Positions 44,249 through 52,989 of a stretch of 56,820 bases of DNA are shown piece after piece. The DNA is taken from positions 1 to 56,820 of the forward strand of contig CAJXNY010000034.1 of assembly GCA_913057435.1 (NCBI GenBank), given 5' to 3'. The notes below the pieces were generated by a model. It saw only the letters and a program-made list of their open reading frames with translations. It was not told the DNA's origin and ran no database searches. Position 1 is the stretch's first letter. Every line of letters begins with the position of its first letter. Both the position numbers and the translations under genes were made by a program. Source of the DNA: an uncultured Oceanospirillaceae bacterium. Lineage in GTDB: Bacteria > Pseudomonadota > Gammaproteobacteria > Pseudomonadales > Balneatricaceae.

Positions 44249-45070
44249 ATGGGTATTTCGTTGTTAACCGGCCGCGGTGAGCGGTTGAACAGAAATGTGC
44301 TGCTGAGCACAACACTGTTGCTGGGTTCGGCACTGTTGCCGGGGGCGACTTTGCAGGCTGCGGATGTGGTGCAAAAGGCCACGGCGGCGGTGGTGAAGGG
44401 GCATCAGAAAGATGCGCGCTCACAGCAGAAGATCAATGCGCTGGATGAGAAAACCCGCGCCGCCTATGACGAATACCGGGCGATTGAGCGTCAGGCTGAG
44501 CTGGTGGAAGCCTATAACCGCCAGCTGGAAAAGCTGGTGACGGCGCAGCAGGGTGAGCTTGCTGAACTGAACCGGCAGATTACCTCGCTGGACCAGACTG
44601 AACAGGCGGTACTGCCGATGCTGTCGCGGATGGTCGAAATGCTGACCCGCTTTGTCGCCGCTGATACGCCATTCCTGCCGGATGAGCGGGATGAGCGCAT
44701 TACCCGACTGGAGCAGTTACTGAGCCGGGCCGATGTCAGCCTGGCGGAAAAGTACCGGCAGATTCTGGAAGCGTACCTGATTGAGGTTGATTACGGCCGG
44801 ACGCTGGAAGCCTATCAGGGCGAGCTGGCGATTGACGGCCAGTCACGTCAGGTGACTTTCTTGCGGCTGGGTCGGGCGGCACTGTATTACCAGACCCTGG
44901 ATGGTCGGGAAAGTGCGCTGTGGCAACCGGCCCATGCGGAACAGGCCGGTCAGTGGCAGTTGCTGGCGAACAGCGAGGGCCCTGTGCTTGATAAAGCGAT
45001 CCGTATCGCCTGGCAGCAGGCTGTGCCTGAGCTGCTGACCCTGCCATTGCCCCTGCCGGAGGTGAACTGA
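44249..45070 (+). CDS. DUF3450 periplasmic protein of the TonB2-type system
   Basis: The protein (about 273 aa) has a signal peptide (LLSTTLLLGSALLPGATLQAA), a long coiled coil (about residues 60-150, AIERQAELVEAYNRQLEKLV), and a C-terminal small domain. DUF3450 proteins precede TtpC in Vibrio-type TonB2 loci and take part in energised uptake. The start is uncertain: ATG 44249 has a weak ribosome site; TTG 44284 (LNRN) gives a more canonical signal peptide. Its stop overlaps the next gene by one base. A Fur box lies about 100 bases upstream. Confidence 0.8.
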   Translation: MGISLLTGRGERLNRNVLLSTTLLLGSALLPGATLQAADVVQKATAAVVKGHQKDARSQQKINALDEKTRAAYDEYRAIERQAELVEAYNRQLEKLVTAQQGELAELNRQITSLDQTEQAVLPMLSRMVEMLTRFVAADTPFLPDERDERITRLEQLLSRADVSLAEKYRQILEAYLIEVDYGRTLEAYQGELAIDGQSRQVTFLRLGRAALYYQTLDGRESALWQPAHAEQAGQWQLLANSEGPVLDKAIRIAWQQAVPELLTLPLPLPEVN

Positions 45071-46467
45071 TGTCCAGTCGTACTTTTATCTCAACGCTGA
45101 TCCCAACGCTGGTCGGTGGCTTGATGCTGGCGCTGATGTTGCTGCCGTCTTCTCAGGCCCAGGCGGCAGAGAAGCTTGATAATCTGCTCAACGAGGTACG
45201 TCAGTTCCAGCGCGAAGATGTCCGTGTTGATCGCAGTCGGGAACAGCAGTTCGGTCAGGATCTGGCCCGTCAGCAGCAACAGCTGGATGCTACCCGTACC
45301 CGGCTGGCCCAGGCGCAGGCGCGTCAGGATGCGCTGAAAAATGCCTTTGATGGTAATGAAGTGCAGTTGCTGGAACTGTCTGAACGTTTGCGCACCCGCT
45401 CCGGTCAGCTGGGGGAAGTGTTCGGGGTGGTCAAGCAGAATGCCCGTGAACTACAGGGCCAGTTGCAGGACTCCATGGTCAGCGCGCAATTGCCACAGCG
45501 TACGGAACTGCTGGCCTTTGCCGACAGTAAACGCATACCGACGCTGCAGGAGCTGGAAACCCTGTGGTTTGTGCTGCAGCAGGAAGCCACAGAATCGGGC
45601 CGGGTTGCCCGTTTCAGTACTGAAATTATCGCCGCGGATGGCAGCCATCAGCAGGCGGATGTGGTTCGTATTGGTACCTTTACGGCGGTGACGGCACAGG
45701 GCCATTACTTGAATTACCTGCCAGCGTCTGAAGTGCTGGCGGAACTGCCACGCCAGCCTTCGCTGAGCGATCAGCAGGCGGCGGCGGCCTTTGTTGCCGG
45801 TAACGCTAGCGGCATGATGTTCGATCCGACCCGTGGTGCATTGCTGGGGCTGCTGGATCAGATGCCAAGTCTGGAAGAGCGGATTCATCAGGGCGGTTCG
45901 GTGGGCTATATCATCCTGGCGCTAGGGGCCGTGGGCCTGCTGGTTGCCTTGTGGCGACTGCTACGCCTGTTGCTGATCGATAGCGGGGTCCGCCGTCAGC
46001 TGAAAAAACCAGACCAGCTGTCTGAGCGCAATCCGCTGGGTCGGGTGTTGCTGGCGGCCGATAACAAAGCGCTGGCCCTGGATGAGCTGGAATTGCATAT
46101 GGATGAGGCGATTCTGCGCGAAGCACCGTTGCTGGAACGGGGCCAGAACTTTATCAAACTGCTGGCGGCAGTAGCACCACTGCTGGGGCTGCTGGGCACG
46201 GTAACTGGCATGATTGGTACCTTCCAGAGCATCACGCTGTTTGGCACCAGTGACCCCAAGCTGATGGCCGGTGGTATTTCCCAGGCACTGATCACCACGG
46301 TGTTTGGCCTGATTGTGGCGATCCCGCTGCTGTTCAGCCACAGTTTACTGAGTAGCCGCAGCAAAGCCCTGCTGATGATTCTGCAGCAGAAAAGCCTGGG
46401 TGTACTGGCCCAGCGCCGTAGCCAGGGGGCGGAAAAAGCGGTGGAGTCTGAGCGTCATGCCGCTTGA
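45070..46467 (+). CDS. TtpC-like MotA/TolQ/ExbB proton channel protein
   Basis: A 465-aa ExbB-type protein with a large N-terminal extension: signal segment (LMLALMLLPSSQAQAAE), a coiled coil of about 100 residues, a periplasmic domain, then TM near 278-300 (SVGYIILALGAVGLLVALWRLL). The channel domain contains LAAVAPLLGLLGTVTGMIGTFQSITLFG and GISQALITTVFGLIVAIPLLFS. The layout is that of TtpC, which links ExbB/ExbD to TonB2 in vibrios. It is the second gene of the operon. Confidence 0.9.
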   Translation: MSSRTFISTLIPTLVGGLMLALMLLPSSQAQAAEKLDNLLNEVRQFQREDVRVDRSREQQFGQDLARQQQQLDATRTRLAQAQARQDALKNAFDGNEVQLLELSERLRTRSGQLGEVFGVVKQNARELQGQLQDSMVSAQLPQRTELLAFADSKRIPTLQELETLWFVLQQEATESGRVARFSTEIIAADGSHQQADVVRIGTFTAVTAQGHYLNYLPASEVLAELPRQPSLSDQQAAAAFVAGNASGMMFDPTRGALLGLLDQMPSLEERIHQGGSVGYIILALGAVGLLVALWRLLRLLLIDSGVRRQLKKPDQLSERNPLGRVLLAADNKALALDELELHMDEAILREAPLLERGQNFIKLLAAVAPLLGLLGTVTGMIGTFQSITLFGTSDPKLMAGGISQALITTVFGLIVAIPLLFSHSLLSSRSKALLMILQQKSLGVLAQRRSQGAEKAVESERHAA

Positions 46468-46972
46468 ATTAATGGACTTCAAGCTGGCGCTGGAGCAGTT
46501 CTTCAGCGCCGGTGGCTGGGTGCTTTACGTCATTCTGGGGCTCTGTGTCGCGCTCTGGACGTTGTTGCTGGAACGGCTGTGGTTCAAGTACGTCAGTTAC
46601 CCTCGATTGCGCCGCGCTGGCCTGGCGCAGCTGGGCAAGGGGACCCCGGGCTGGCAGTGGCAGAGTGTGCAGTGTGATCTGCAGCTGGCGCTGGACCAGC
46701 AGATGCCACTGATCAAAACCCTGATTGCACTGTGCCCATTGGTCGGTCTGCTGGGCACGGTCACTGGGATGATCCAGGTGTTTGATGCGCTGGCGTTGAA
46801 CGGCACGGGCAACCCCCGGCTGATGGCGGCCGGTGTCGCACGGGCAACTTTGCCGACGCTGGCCGGAATGGCGGTGGCGGTGAGTGGCCTGCTGCTGTTT
46901 AACCGGCTGGCCAGCTGGCGCGACAATCAGCTTCACAAATTACAGAGCCGTCTGCAGGAGAACCTGTCGTGA
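46457..46972 (+). CDS. exbB: ExbB2-type MotA/TolQ/ExbB proton channel protein
   Basis: A 171-aa channel subunit with TMs at about 20-39, 90-112 and 130-150. PLVGLLGTVTGMIQVFDAL and ARATLPTLAGMAVAVSGLLLF are the conserved helices. It is short, as in the ExbB2 group. The ATG at 46457 lies inside the ttpC stop region (11-base overlap). The stop overlaps exbD. Confidence 0.9.
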   Translation: MPLELMDFKLALEQFFSAGGWVLYVILGLCVALWTLLLERLWFKYVSYPRLRRAGLAQLGKGTPGWQWQSVQCDLQLALDQQMPLIKTLIALCPLVGLLGTVTGMIQVFDALALNGTGNPRLMAAGVARATLPTLAGMAVAVSGLLLFNRLASWRDNQLHKLQSRLQENLS

Positions 46973-47379
46973 GAACACGTAAGTTATGGTCTTCCCAGCA
47001 GGAAGATGCCGATATCAACATGACGCCGATGCTGGATATCGTCTTCATCATGCTGATCTTTTTTATCGTCTCGACCTCGTTTATCCGTGAAGCGGGTATC
47101 GATGTGAACCGGCCCAATGCTCAAACCAGTGAGTCGCAGGCGAAAAGTGCGGTGATGCTGGCGATCAGCGCCAATAACGAGATCTGGCTCGACCGTCAGC
47201 AGGTTGATATTCGCATGGTGCGCCCGGCACTGGAGCGGCTCAAGGCTGAGCAGGCTGATATCAGCGTGGTGGTGCAGGCCGACGAGGACTCCACCACCGG
47301 CCAGCTGGTCAAGGTGCTGGATCAGTTGCGGCTGGCGCGGGTGGACTACGCCGTAGCCACCCGGTCAGGAGCGCACTGA
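46969..47379 (+). CDS. exbD: ExbD2-type biopolymer transport protein
   Basis: A 136-aa ExbD/TolR protein with one TM (about 20-40) containing INMTPMLDIVFIMLIFFIVSTSF; the Asp in MLDIVF is the proton-bearing residue. The periplasmic domain follows. Start is a GTG overlapping the previous stop (GTGA). Confidence 0.93.
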   Translation: MRTRKLWSSQQEDADINMTPMLDIVFIMLIFFIVSTSFIREAGIDVNRPNAQTSESQAKSAVMLAISANNEIWLDRQQVDIRMVRPALERLKAEQADISVVVQADEDSTTGQLVKVLDQLRLARVDYAVATRSGAH

Positions 47380-47381
47380 TT

Positions 47382-48023
47382 ATGCTCCGCACCCTGGCGA
47401 TGTTGCCACTGGCACTGGTGCTGTCTTTGACACTGTTTATCGGGCTGTATCAGCTGGCAGGGCTGGGCAAAGCCCAGCAACAGCAAGCCAGCGCACCGAC
47501 CCAGTTTGATTTCCTGCAGGTGCGTCGCGACAGTGATGCCGAGATTCTGGAGCGTTCCAAACCGGAACCACCGCCAGAAACTCAGGCCGAGCCGATGCCG
47601 GATATGCCCAGTTTTGCAGCGGACAGCCCGGAACCGGTGGATGCACCGAAGCTGGAAGTGGAAATGCCGCATATTGAGCTGGGCCTGAAACTGGATATCA
47701 AACCCAGCCTTGAGGGGCTGAAGGCCCCGGCGATGCCATCCATTGACCGGAGTGCCATTGCGCTGGTGCGGGTGCCACCGCGTTATCCGCGTCGAGCAGT
47801 AAGGCGTGGACTGGAAGGGGCGGTTACCGTTGAGTTTACGGTCAATGCAGACGGCTCGGTCAAGCCCGGTACGATAAAGGTGATCAAGTCTGAGCCGCCA
47901 GGGGTGTTCGATAAAGCGGTGAAGCGTTCCATCCTGCGCTGGCGCTTTAAAGCGCGTACCCAGGGTGGTCAGCCGGTGTCATTCCGAGCCCAGCAGACAC
48001 TTGAGTTCAAACTGGAGAAATAA
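47382..48023 (+). CDS. tonB: TonB2-type energy transducer
   Basis: A 213-aa TonB with a single N-terminal TM (LAMLPLALVLSLTLFIGLYQL), a shorter than usual Pro/Glu-rich spacer (about 50-100; KPEPPPETQAEPMP), and a C-terminal domain beginning RVPPRYPRRAVRRGLEGAVTVEFTV. It lacks the long Pro-Lys stretch of TonB1, as is typical of TonB2. Confidence 0.93.
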   Translation: MLRTLAMLPLALVLSLTLFIGLYQLAGLGKAQQQQASAPTQFDFLQVRRDSDAEILERSKPEPPPETQAEPMPDMPSFAADSPEPVDAPKLEVEMPHIELGLKLDIKPSLEGLKAPAMPSIDRSAIALVRVPPRYPRRAVRRGLEGAVTVEFTVNADGSVKPGTIKVIKSEPPGVFDKAVKRSILRWRFKARTQGGQPVSFRAQQTLEFKLEK

Positions 48024-48025
48024 CC

Positions 48026-49276
48026 ATGATTCGCGCATTGATGGTGTTGCTTCTCAGCATGAGCGCTCTGGTGCAGGCGGCTAAACAGCCGAGCCTGAAT
48101 GCCGCTGAGTATAAGCAGCTGACCGCCGTACAGACGTTGATCGGCGAAGAAAAGTGGAAAGCTGCACGCACGGCGCTATATAAGCAGCAAGAAACGATGA
48201 CCCGGCCCTATGCCAACGCGCTGCGTTTGCAGACCCTGGGCCAGGTTGAACTGCAGCTGGACCGTTATCCTCAGGCCCTGAAAGCGTTTCGCACGGCTTA
48301 CCAGCTGGCGGTGCTGGATGAAGCACAGCAATTACAGCTGCTGCATTTGCGTGGCCAGCTTCAGCTGTCGCAGGAGCACTGGAAAGCCGGTGCCGCACTG
48401 CTGGAACAGTGGCTGGTTGAGGTGGCGCGTAGTGAAAAGTCGGGGGCGCTGGCGCAGACAAAGAGCGCCGCTGGTCAGCCGCTGGCCAGCCGGATAAAAG
48501 CTGATGACTATCTCTGGCTGGCACAGGCATACAGCCAGCAGGAACACTGGCGTAAAACCATCGACCGGATCCGGGTGGCGCTGAAAATGCGTCGCAACGC
48601 GCCGGAAAACTGGCATCAGCTGGAGCTGGCCGGGCATTTGAATCGTAAGAGCTGGAAATCGGCGCTGACGGTGTTGCGTCGGCTGGTACAGATGAATCCG
48701 AAAGAGTCCTACTGGAGCCAGATCGCCTCGTTGCAGTTACAGCTCAAACGTAACCGCCAGGCGTTGGCGACGTTGCGGGTGGCTTATGAGCTGGGTTACC
48801 TGAAAAAAGGCAGTAATCAGAAACTGCTGGCCCAGCTGATGTTGCAGCAGGGTATGCCTTATCAGGCGGCAACGCTGATGGAAACGGCGATGGCGGCGAA
48901 GAATGCTAAGCGTAGTGATAGCAATCTGCGGCTGGTGGCCAGTGCCTGGAGTCAGGCGCGGGAGCAGGATGCCGCACTGGAAAGTCTGCTGGCATTGGCC
49001 AAACGTAAGCCCAGCGCCAGCCTGCTGGGTCGGATTGCCCGGTTGCAGGTGCACCAGCAGCAGTGGGCGGCTGCGGAAAAAACCTTGCAGCAGGCGTTAC
49101 GGTTGAAGGCGAAAAATCCGGAGCGGTTGTTGCTGTTACAGGGCATTGCGCGGGTACGGATGGAGCGGCTGGATGATGCCCGTCGTAGTTTCACCCAGGC
49201 GCAGCAGTACGCCGATGCCCGTGGTGTAGCGGAAAGCTGGCTTCAGTATCTGAGCCAGATTGAACAGAGTAGTTGA
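48026..49276 (+). CDS. TPR protein of the TonB2-type operon
   Basis: A 416-aa protein with a signal peptide (MVLLLSMSALVQA) and about seven to nine helical TPR-like repeats along its length (for example AYSQQEHWRKTIDRIRVALKM and LAQLMLQQGMPYQAATLMETAM). TPR proteins close the TonB2 operons of vibrios. It starts two bases after the tonB stop. Confidence 0.85.
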   Translation: MIRALMVLLLSMSALVQAAKQPSLNAAEYKQLTAVQTLIGEEKWKAARTALYKQQETMTRPYANALRLQTLGQVELQLDRYPQALKAFRTAYQLAVLDEAQQLQLLHLRGQLQLSQEHWKAGAALLEQWLVEVARSEKSGALAQTKSAAGQPLASRIKADDYLWLAQAYSQQEHWRKTIDRIRVALKMRRNAPENWHQLELAGHLNRKSWKSALTVLRRLVQMNPKESYWSQIASLQLQLKRNRQALATLRVAYELGYLKKGSNQKLLAQLMLQQGMPYQAATLMETAMAAKNAKRSDSNLRLVASAWSQAREQDAALESLLALAKRKPSASLLGRIARLQVHQQQWAAAEKTLQQALRLKAKNPERLLLLQGIARVRMERLDDARRSFTQAQQYADARGVAESWLQYLSQIEQSS

Positions 49277-49290
49277 GCAGAGGATGTCCT

Positions 49291-50028
49291 ATGGCCCCGT
49301 CATTGGAAGAACGTGTGCTGATTGTGGAAGACGAGCAGGTTCAGGCGCTGAGTCTGCAGGCAGCCTTGCTGGACAGTGGTTTTTACGTCATTGGCAGCAC
49401 TGACCGGGGTGATGAGGCGGTGCAGATCTGCGCTGATCTGGAACCGACGCTGGTGCTGATGGATGCGGGTCTGGCCGGAAAAATGAAAGGTCCGGAAGCG
49501 GCGCATCAGATCCAGCGCCGGTTTAAAATTCCGGTGGTGTTGCTGGCTTCATGTCATGACGGTGCCTGTGTCGAGGCGGCCTGTGAAAACTGGCCTTTTG
49601 GTTATCTGAACCGGGCCTGCAAGGTCAGTGAAATGGTCAGTACGTTGCGCAGTGCCGTGCAGCAGGGTCGCGAACTGCGTAGTGATATGAGCGCGCCGCG
49701 TAGTGCGATCGCTATAAATAATGCTCGTTATCTTCAGGTTTCCACGCAGGCGCGTTATCAACTGTTTAGTGGCAGCCTGTCGACCCGGAATGCTCAGGTT
49801 CGATTGACCCCTAAAGAGCAGAAGTTTCTGGATCTGCTGGGGCGTAATCAGGGCCGGGTGGTACCCTTTGAGCGGATTTTCAGCGAGGTCTGGGATAACC
49901 GTATCGACGGTTTTCAGCCGCTGCGGATTCTGGTTCACCGGCTGCGGCGCAAATTGGGTCAGGGCGATGGTATCGAGAATATCTTCGAGATGGGCTACCG
50001 GTTAAACCAGCTGTCCCAGAGCGAGTAA
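49291..50028 (+). CDS. response regulator with a winged-helix output and degenerate receiver
   Basis: A 245-aa regulator. The receiver (about 8-125) has the acidic pair ED (13-14) and phosphoacceptor Asp58 in VLMDAGLAG. The usual Lys-Pro is replaced by Arg108-Ala109 (GYLNRA), so phosphorylation or the switch may be altered. The output (about 165-243) is OmpR/PhoB type: LTPKEQKFLDLLGRNQGRVVPFERIFSEVW and RILVHRLRRKL. AGAGGA lies upstream of the ATG at 49291; an upstream TTG is in frame. It follows the TPR gene by 14 bases; no histidine kinase is next to it. It may control the TonB operon. Confidence 0.85.
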   Translation: MAPSLEERVLIVEDEQVQALSLQAALLDSGFYVIGSTDRGDEAVQICADLEPTLVLMDAGLAGKMKGPEAAHQIQRRFKIPVVLLASCHDGACVEAACENWPFGYLNRACKVSEMVSTLRSAVQQGRELRSDMSAPRSAIAINNARYLQVSTQARYQLFSGSLSTRNAQVRLTPKEQKFLDLLGRNQGRVVPFERIFSEVWDNRIDGFQPLRILVHRLRRKLGQGDGIENIFEMGYRLNQLSQSE

Positions 50029-50062
50029 GTACAATCTCTGTTATCTCGCCCGCTTTGCTGGC

Positions 50063-50099
50063 AATGCTCAGGGGCCGACGCTCGGCCTCTGCGCATTGT
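50063..50099. terminator. stem-loop between convergent genes
   Basis: The stem includes GGGGCCGA/TCGGCCTC around CGC and extends to AATGC/GCATT. It lies between the response regulator stop and the convergent ybaK-like stop. There is no T-tract, so a bidirectional, factor-assisted terminator is the likely role. Confidence 0.5.
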
Positions 50100-50108
50100 G
50101 ATTACTGA

Positions 50109-50573
50109 TCAGTGTGCAATCTGCCCGTGCCGGGCGTCCCCCATCATTTTCATAAATGACTGCTTATCCACCCGTAACAGGTGTTCGTGGTCGCCACATT
50201 CCATATAACAGTCGGCTTGCTGGGCCAGACTGTCATCCCAGACCACCGGTAACCGGTAGGCCTGACCCAGTGAAGGGATTGCCCCACTGCGGCAATCATC
50301 AAACATCAGTCGGGTGTCTTTTTCATGGGCGATATCCAGCAGGCGCTGGGTGGTGCTGTTCACGGCCCTGAGATCCAGCTGTTTATTGGCGGGAATCACC
50401 GCCATATAAAAGCCTTCATCGTCGGCCAGTAATACACCTTTGGCGACCTGTTTTGGTGGGATCTGTGCGGCAATCGCACAGCCCATGGCGGTTTCAGCGT
50501 AGGGGTGTTCGACGTTCTGCCAGTTGATCTGCTGCTGGCGCAGAAAATTTTCTACTCGCGGTGCAAGGGACAT
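50109..50573 (-). CDS. YbaK/EbsC-type aminoacyl-tRNA editing deacylase
   Basis: A 154-aa protein of the YbaK/ProX fold, which hydrolyses mischarged tRNA such as Cys-tRNAPro or Ala-tRNAPro. The strand VAKGVLLADDEGFYMAVIPANKQLDL contains the conserved Lys (about residue 45) and DDCRSGAIPSLGQAYRLPVV is the conserved GxxPP-like loop. It is not fused to a synthetase. It is monocistronic and convergent with the response regulator. Confidence 0.85.
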   Translation of the reverse strand: MSLAPRVENFLRQQQINWQNVEHPYAETAMGCAIAAQIPPKQVAKGVLLADDEGFYMAVIPANKQLDLRAVNSTTQRLLDIAHEKDTRLMFDDCRSGAIPSLGQAYRLPVVWDDSLAQQADCYMECGDHEHLLRVDKQSFMKMMGDARHGQIAH

Positions 50574-50666
50574 GGTACTGCCCTCCGTTGTGGCCCTCCG
50601 GCCAGGTTCGGCTCCCTGCCTTCATAGCTTAGTGCAGGATGAGCTATAGGTTAGAGGGGGTGAACG

Positions 50667-52109
50667 ATGAAACGACGACAATTGTTGCAACTGCTGGCCA
50701 GCAGTTCGCTGGGTTATCCGCTATTGAGCCGGGCGCAAACCGATGTTCCGGCGCTGGTCCATCTGATTGAACAGACGCCACGGGATCAGCTGACGGAAAA
50801 AATTGTGGTGCTGATCCGTCAGGGGCTGGGCCGGGATGCCTTGCTGTGGGCGATTCAGCTGGCCGGGATGCGGCAGATTCAGCCCCGTCCGGTGGGCTTT
50901 AAATTTCATGCGGTGATGATGGTGGATGCGGCCCGTCAGCTGGCGCAGGGCGATAGCGGCCCTGGGGGGTGGGTGCCGATTCTGTGGAACCTGGACTATT
51001 TCAAATTCAGTCAGCAACGCAATATCGCTGCTGGTGGCTGGCAGCTGCACTCTTTTAATGGAGCGGTGCCAGCGGCGGACGAGTCGATGCAGCTGTTTAC
51101 CCAGGGCCTGCAGCAGCGTGATGAGCTGAAGGTCGATGCGGCGGCGGTGGCGGTCAGCCGTCAGCACGGTCTGCATCAGCTGTTTGAGCCGCTGGCACAC
51201 TACGCGGTGCGCGATTTTCACAGTATTGGCCATAAGTCGATCTACCTTTGCCATAGCTGGCGTCAGCTGCAGCGGGCGGGTGGCCGCCAGGCGGACTGGG
51301 TCTGTCGAGCGCTGGCCTATGCGCTGATCGCGGACGGCAATGTGGCGGCTCAGGATGCGCACTGGACGCGGCTGGACTATGCCGCCAATGTGCGTCGTGC
51401 TGCGCTGTTACCTTTATCTGCCTTGCGTGCTGGCACGGCCCCGGCAGTGACGGGCGAGCTGGTGCAGCTGCTGGGCCAGGCGTCAGCGGATGAGTGTTGT
51501 GATGCGGTGGTCGGCTGGTTGCAACAGGCACCGGTGCAGGCGGTGTGGGACGGGATTTTTCTGGCAGCGGCGGAGCGCGTGCTTCAGCAGCCGACAATTC
51601 CGATGCTGCACTGTGTGACGGTCAGTCATGCCATGGCCTGGCTCTGGCGGCAGAGTGCTGACTCGGCGAACCGGAACCTGTTGTTGCTGCAGGCGGTGGC
51701 CTATCTGGCCCGAATGCGTGAGCAACGCTGGGCAGGGCAGCCTGCCGGTGTGGTGCTGGGTGATCTGGTGGCGGACCCCCAGCCACTAAGCGCGGCAGAG
51801 CGCCGGGAGCGGATAGGCCAGCAGCTGGGCCAGCCGGGCAAGCAGAGTCAGTTGCAGCTGATGGCCTATCCTTATAGTACTGAGGGGGCGGCGCTGCGTA
51901 ATGATCTGTTGCGGTTGTTACGGCGCAAATCCAATCAGGCTCACGATTTCAAATACGGCGCGGCGGTACTGGAGGTTATGGACTGGCTTTCCCCGAGTTA
52001 CTGGCCAGTGTGGCTGGCAGCGACCAGTGTACTTTTACCTGGAGCAATGAAACCCGATAGTACTGAAGCGAGTCAGATAGAGCATTGGTTGGCAACATCT
52101 GAGGTGTAG
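50667..52109 (+). CDS. hypothetical protein with a Tat-like N-terminus
   Basis: A 480-aa mostly helical protein. It begins MKRRQLLQLLASSSLGYPLLSRAQ, a twin-arginine followed by a hydrophobic stretch and an A-x-A-like end, so export by Tat is possible. Conserved-looking His residues occur in FKFHAVMMVDAARQL, DFHSIGHKSIYLCHSW and HCVTVSHAMAWLW, suggesting a metal or cofactor site. It faintly resembles the questin-oxidase-like (DUF4243) layout, but I am not confident. GGGGGTGA lies before the ATG. It overlaps the CHAD gene start, so the two may function together. Confidence 0.65.
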   Translation: MKRRQLLQLLASSSLGYPLLSRAQTDVPALVHLIEQTPRDQLTEKIVVLIRQGLGRDALLWAIQLAGMRQIQPRPVGFKFHAVMMVDAARQLAQGDSGPGGWVPILWNLDYFKFSQQRNIAAGGWQLHSFNGAVPAADESMQLFTQGLQQRDELKVDAAAVAVSRQHGLHQLFEPLAHYAVRDFHSIGHKSIYLCHSWRQLQRAGGRQADWVCRALAYALIADGNVAAQDAHWTRLDYAANVRRAALLPLSALRAGTAPAVTGELVQLLGQASADECCDAVVGWLQQAPVQAVWDGIFLAAAERVLQQPTIPMLHCVTVSHAMAWLWRQSADSANRNLLLLQAVAYLARMREQRWAGQPAGVVLGDLVADPQPLSAAERRERIGQQLGQPGKQSQLQLMAYPYSTEGAALRNDLLRLLRRKSNQAHDFKYGAAVLEVMDWLSPSYWPVWLAATSVLLPGAMKPDSTEASQIEHWLATSEV

Positions 52110-52111
52110 TG

Positions 52112-52948
52112 ATGCGATGGACATTACCCGATTCTGAACCGGGCATAGCGCAAGTCAATTATCTGTTTGAGTCGTCTTTGCAACGGCTGGACCGGCTCTT
52201 CGAACAGTCGGATTTGAACGATGAGGCTGTACATCAGGTTCGGCTGGAGCTGAAAAAGCTGCGGGCCCGGTTACGGTTGCTGCAAGAGACATTACCCGAA
52301 GACGCCTGTCGGAAAGCGCTGGCAGCGGTACGCCAGCTGTCCCATGATCTGGCACCGTTGCGCGATCATAAAGTACTACGCCAGACCTTAATCTCGTTAC
52401 TGGACAGTCCAGGCCGAAAGGCGATGTTAAAACGGCTGCTGGCGGTGGTCGAACAACACCACCTCTGTGCGCGGCCGAGTCAGCAGCAACTGGTTGATGA
52501 TCGGCAGCGCTTGCAGTTGCGGGTATCCGCAGCCGCGCACCCTCTGGTTTCCGGCAAACCCGATCAGTGGCTTAAACACAGTTATCAGCGTTGTCGTAAA
52601 CAATGGCAGACGATCCGGCGCTGGCCAACGGCCAGTGATCTGCACCGCTGGCGGCGTTCGGTGAAAGAAATGCAGTACCAGCTTCGGCTGCTGGTGCCGG
52701 GGCAGCATAGCGGTTATCAGTCCCATCTGCGCCAGCTGGGCCAACGGCTGGGCGAACTGCATGATCTGCACGAACTGGAGCGCTGGATGGGCGAAACCTC
52801 ACGCTGGTTCTGGCTGGAAGAGCGGCTGGTATTGAGCCAGGCCATTCGTCAACGTGAGTCAGAATTGCTGGCGCAGATCATGGCACTGGGTAAGCGTCTG
52901 TATATCCGTAAACCTGAGGCATTCTGTCGCTGGCAGCCAGCAGGATGA
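52112..52948 (+). CDS. CHAD-domain protein
   Basis: A 278-aa alpha-helical CHAD protein with conserved His and basic residues: VHQVRLELKKLRARLRLLQ (about 35-53), RQLSHDLAPLRDHKVL, and a second half RWRRSVKEMQYQLRLLV repeating the pattern. CHAD domains bind polyphosphate. The ATG at 52112 follows GAGG; a GTG at 52109 overlaps the previous stop. It is translationally linked to the preceding unknown protein. Confidence 0.85.
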   Translation: MRWTLPDSEPGIAQVNYLFESSLQRLDRLFEQSDLNDEAVHQVRLELKKLRARLRLLQETLPEDACRKALAAVRQLSHDLAPLRDHKVLRQTLISLLDSPGRKAMLKRLLAVVEQHHLCARPSQQQLVDDRQRLQLRVSAAAHPLVSGKPDQWLKHSYQRCRKQWQTIRRWPTASDLHRWRRSVKEMQYQLRLLVPGQHSGYQSHLRQLGQRLGELHDLHELERWMGETSRWFWLEERLVLSQAIRQRESELLAQIMALGKRLYIRKPEAFCRWQPAG

Positions 52949-52989
52949 TGCCTTTATACTGGCGGGCCTGAACAGGAAGGGTGAGGCCC

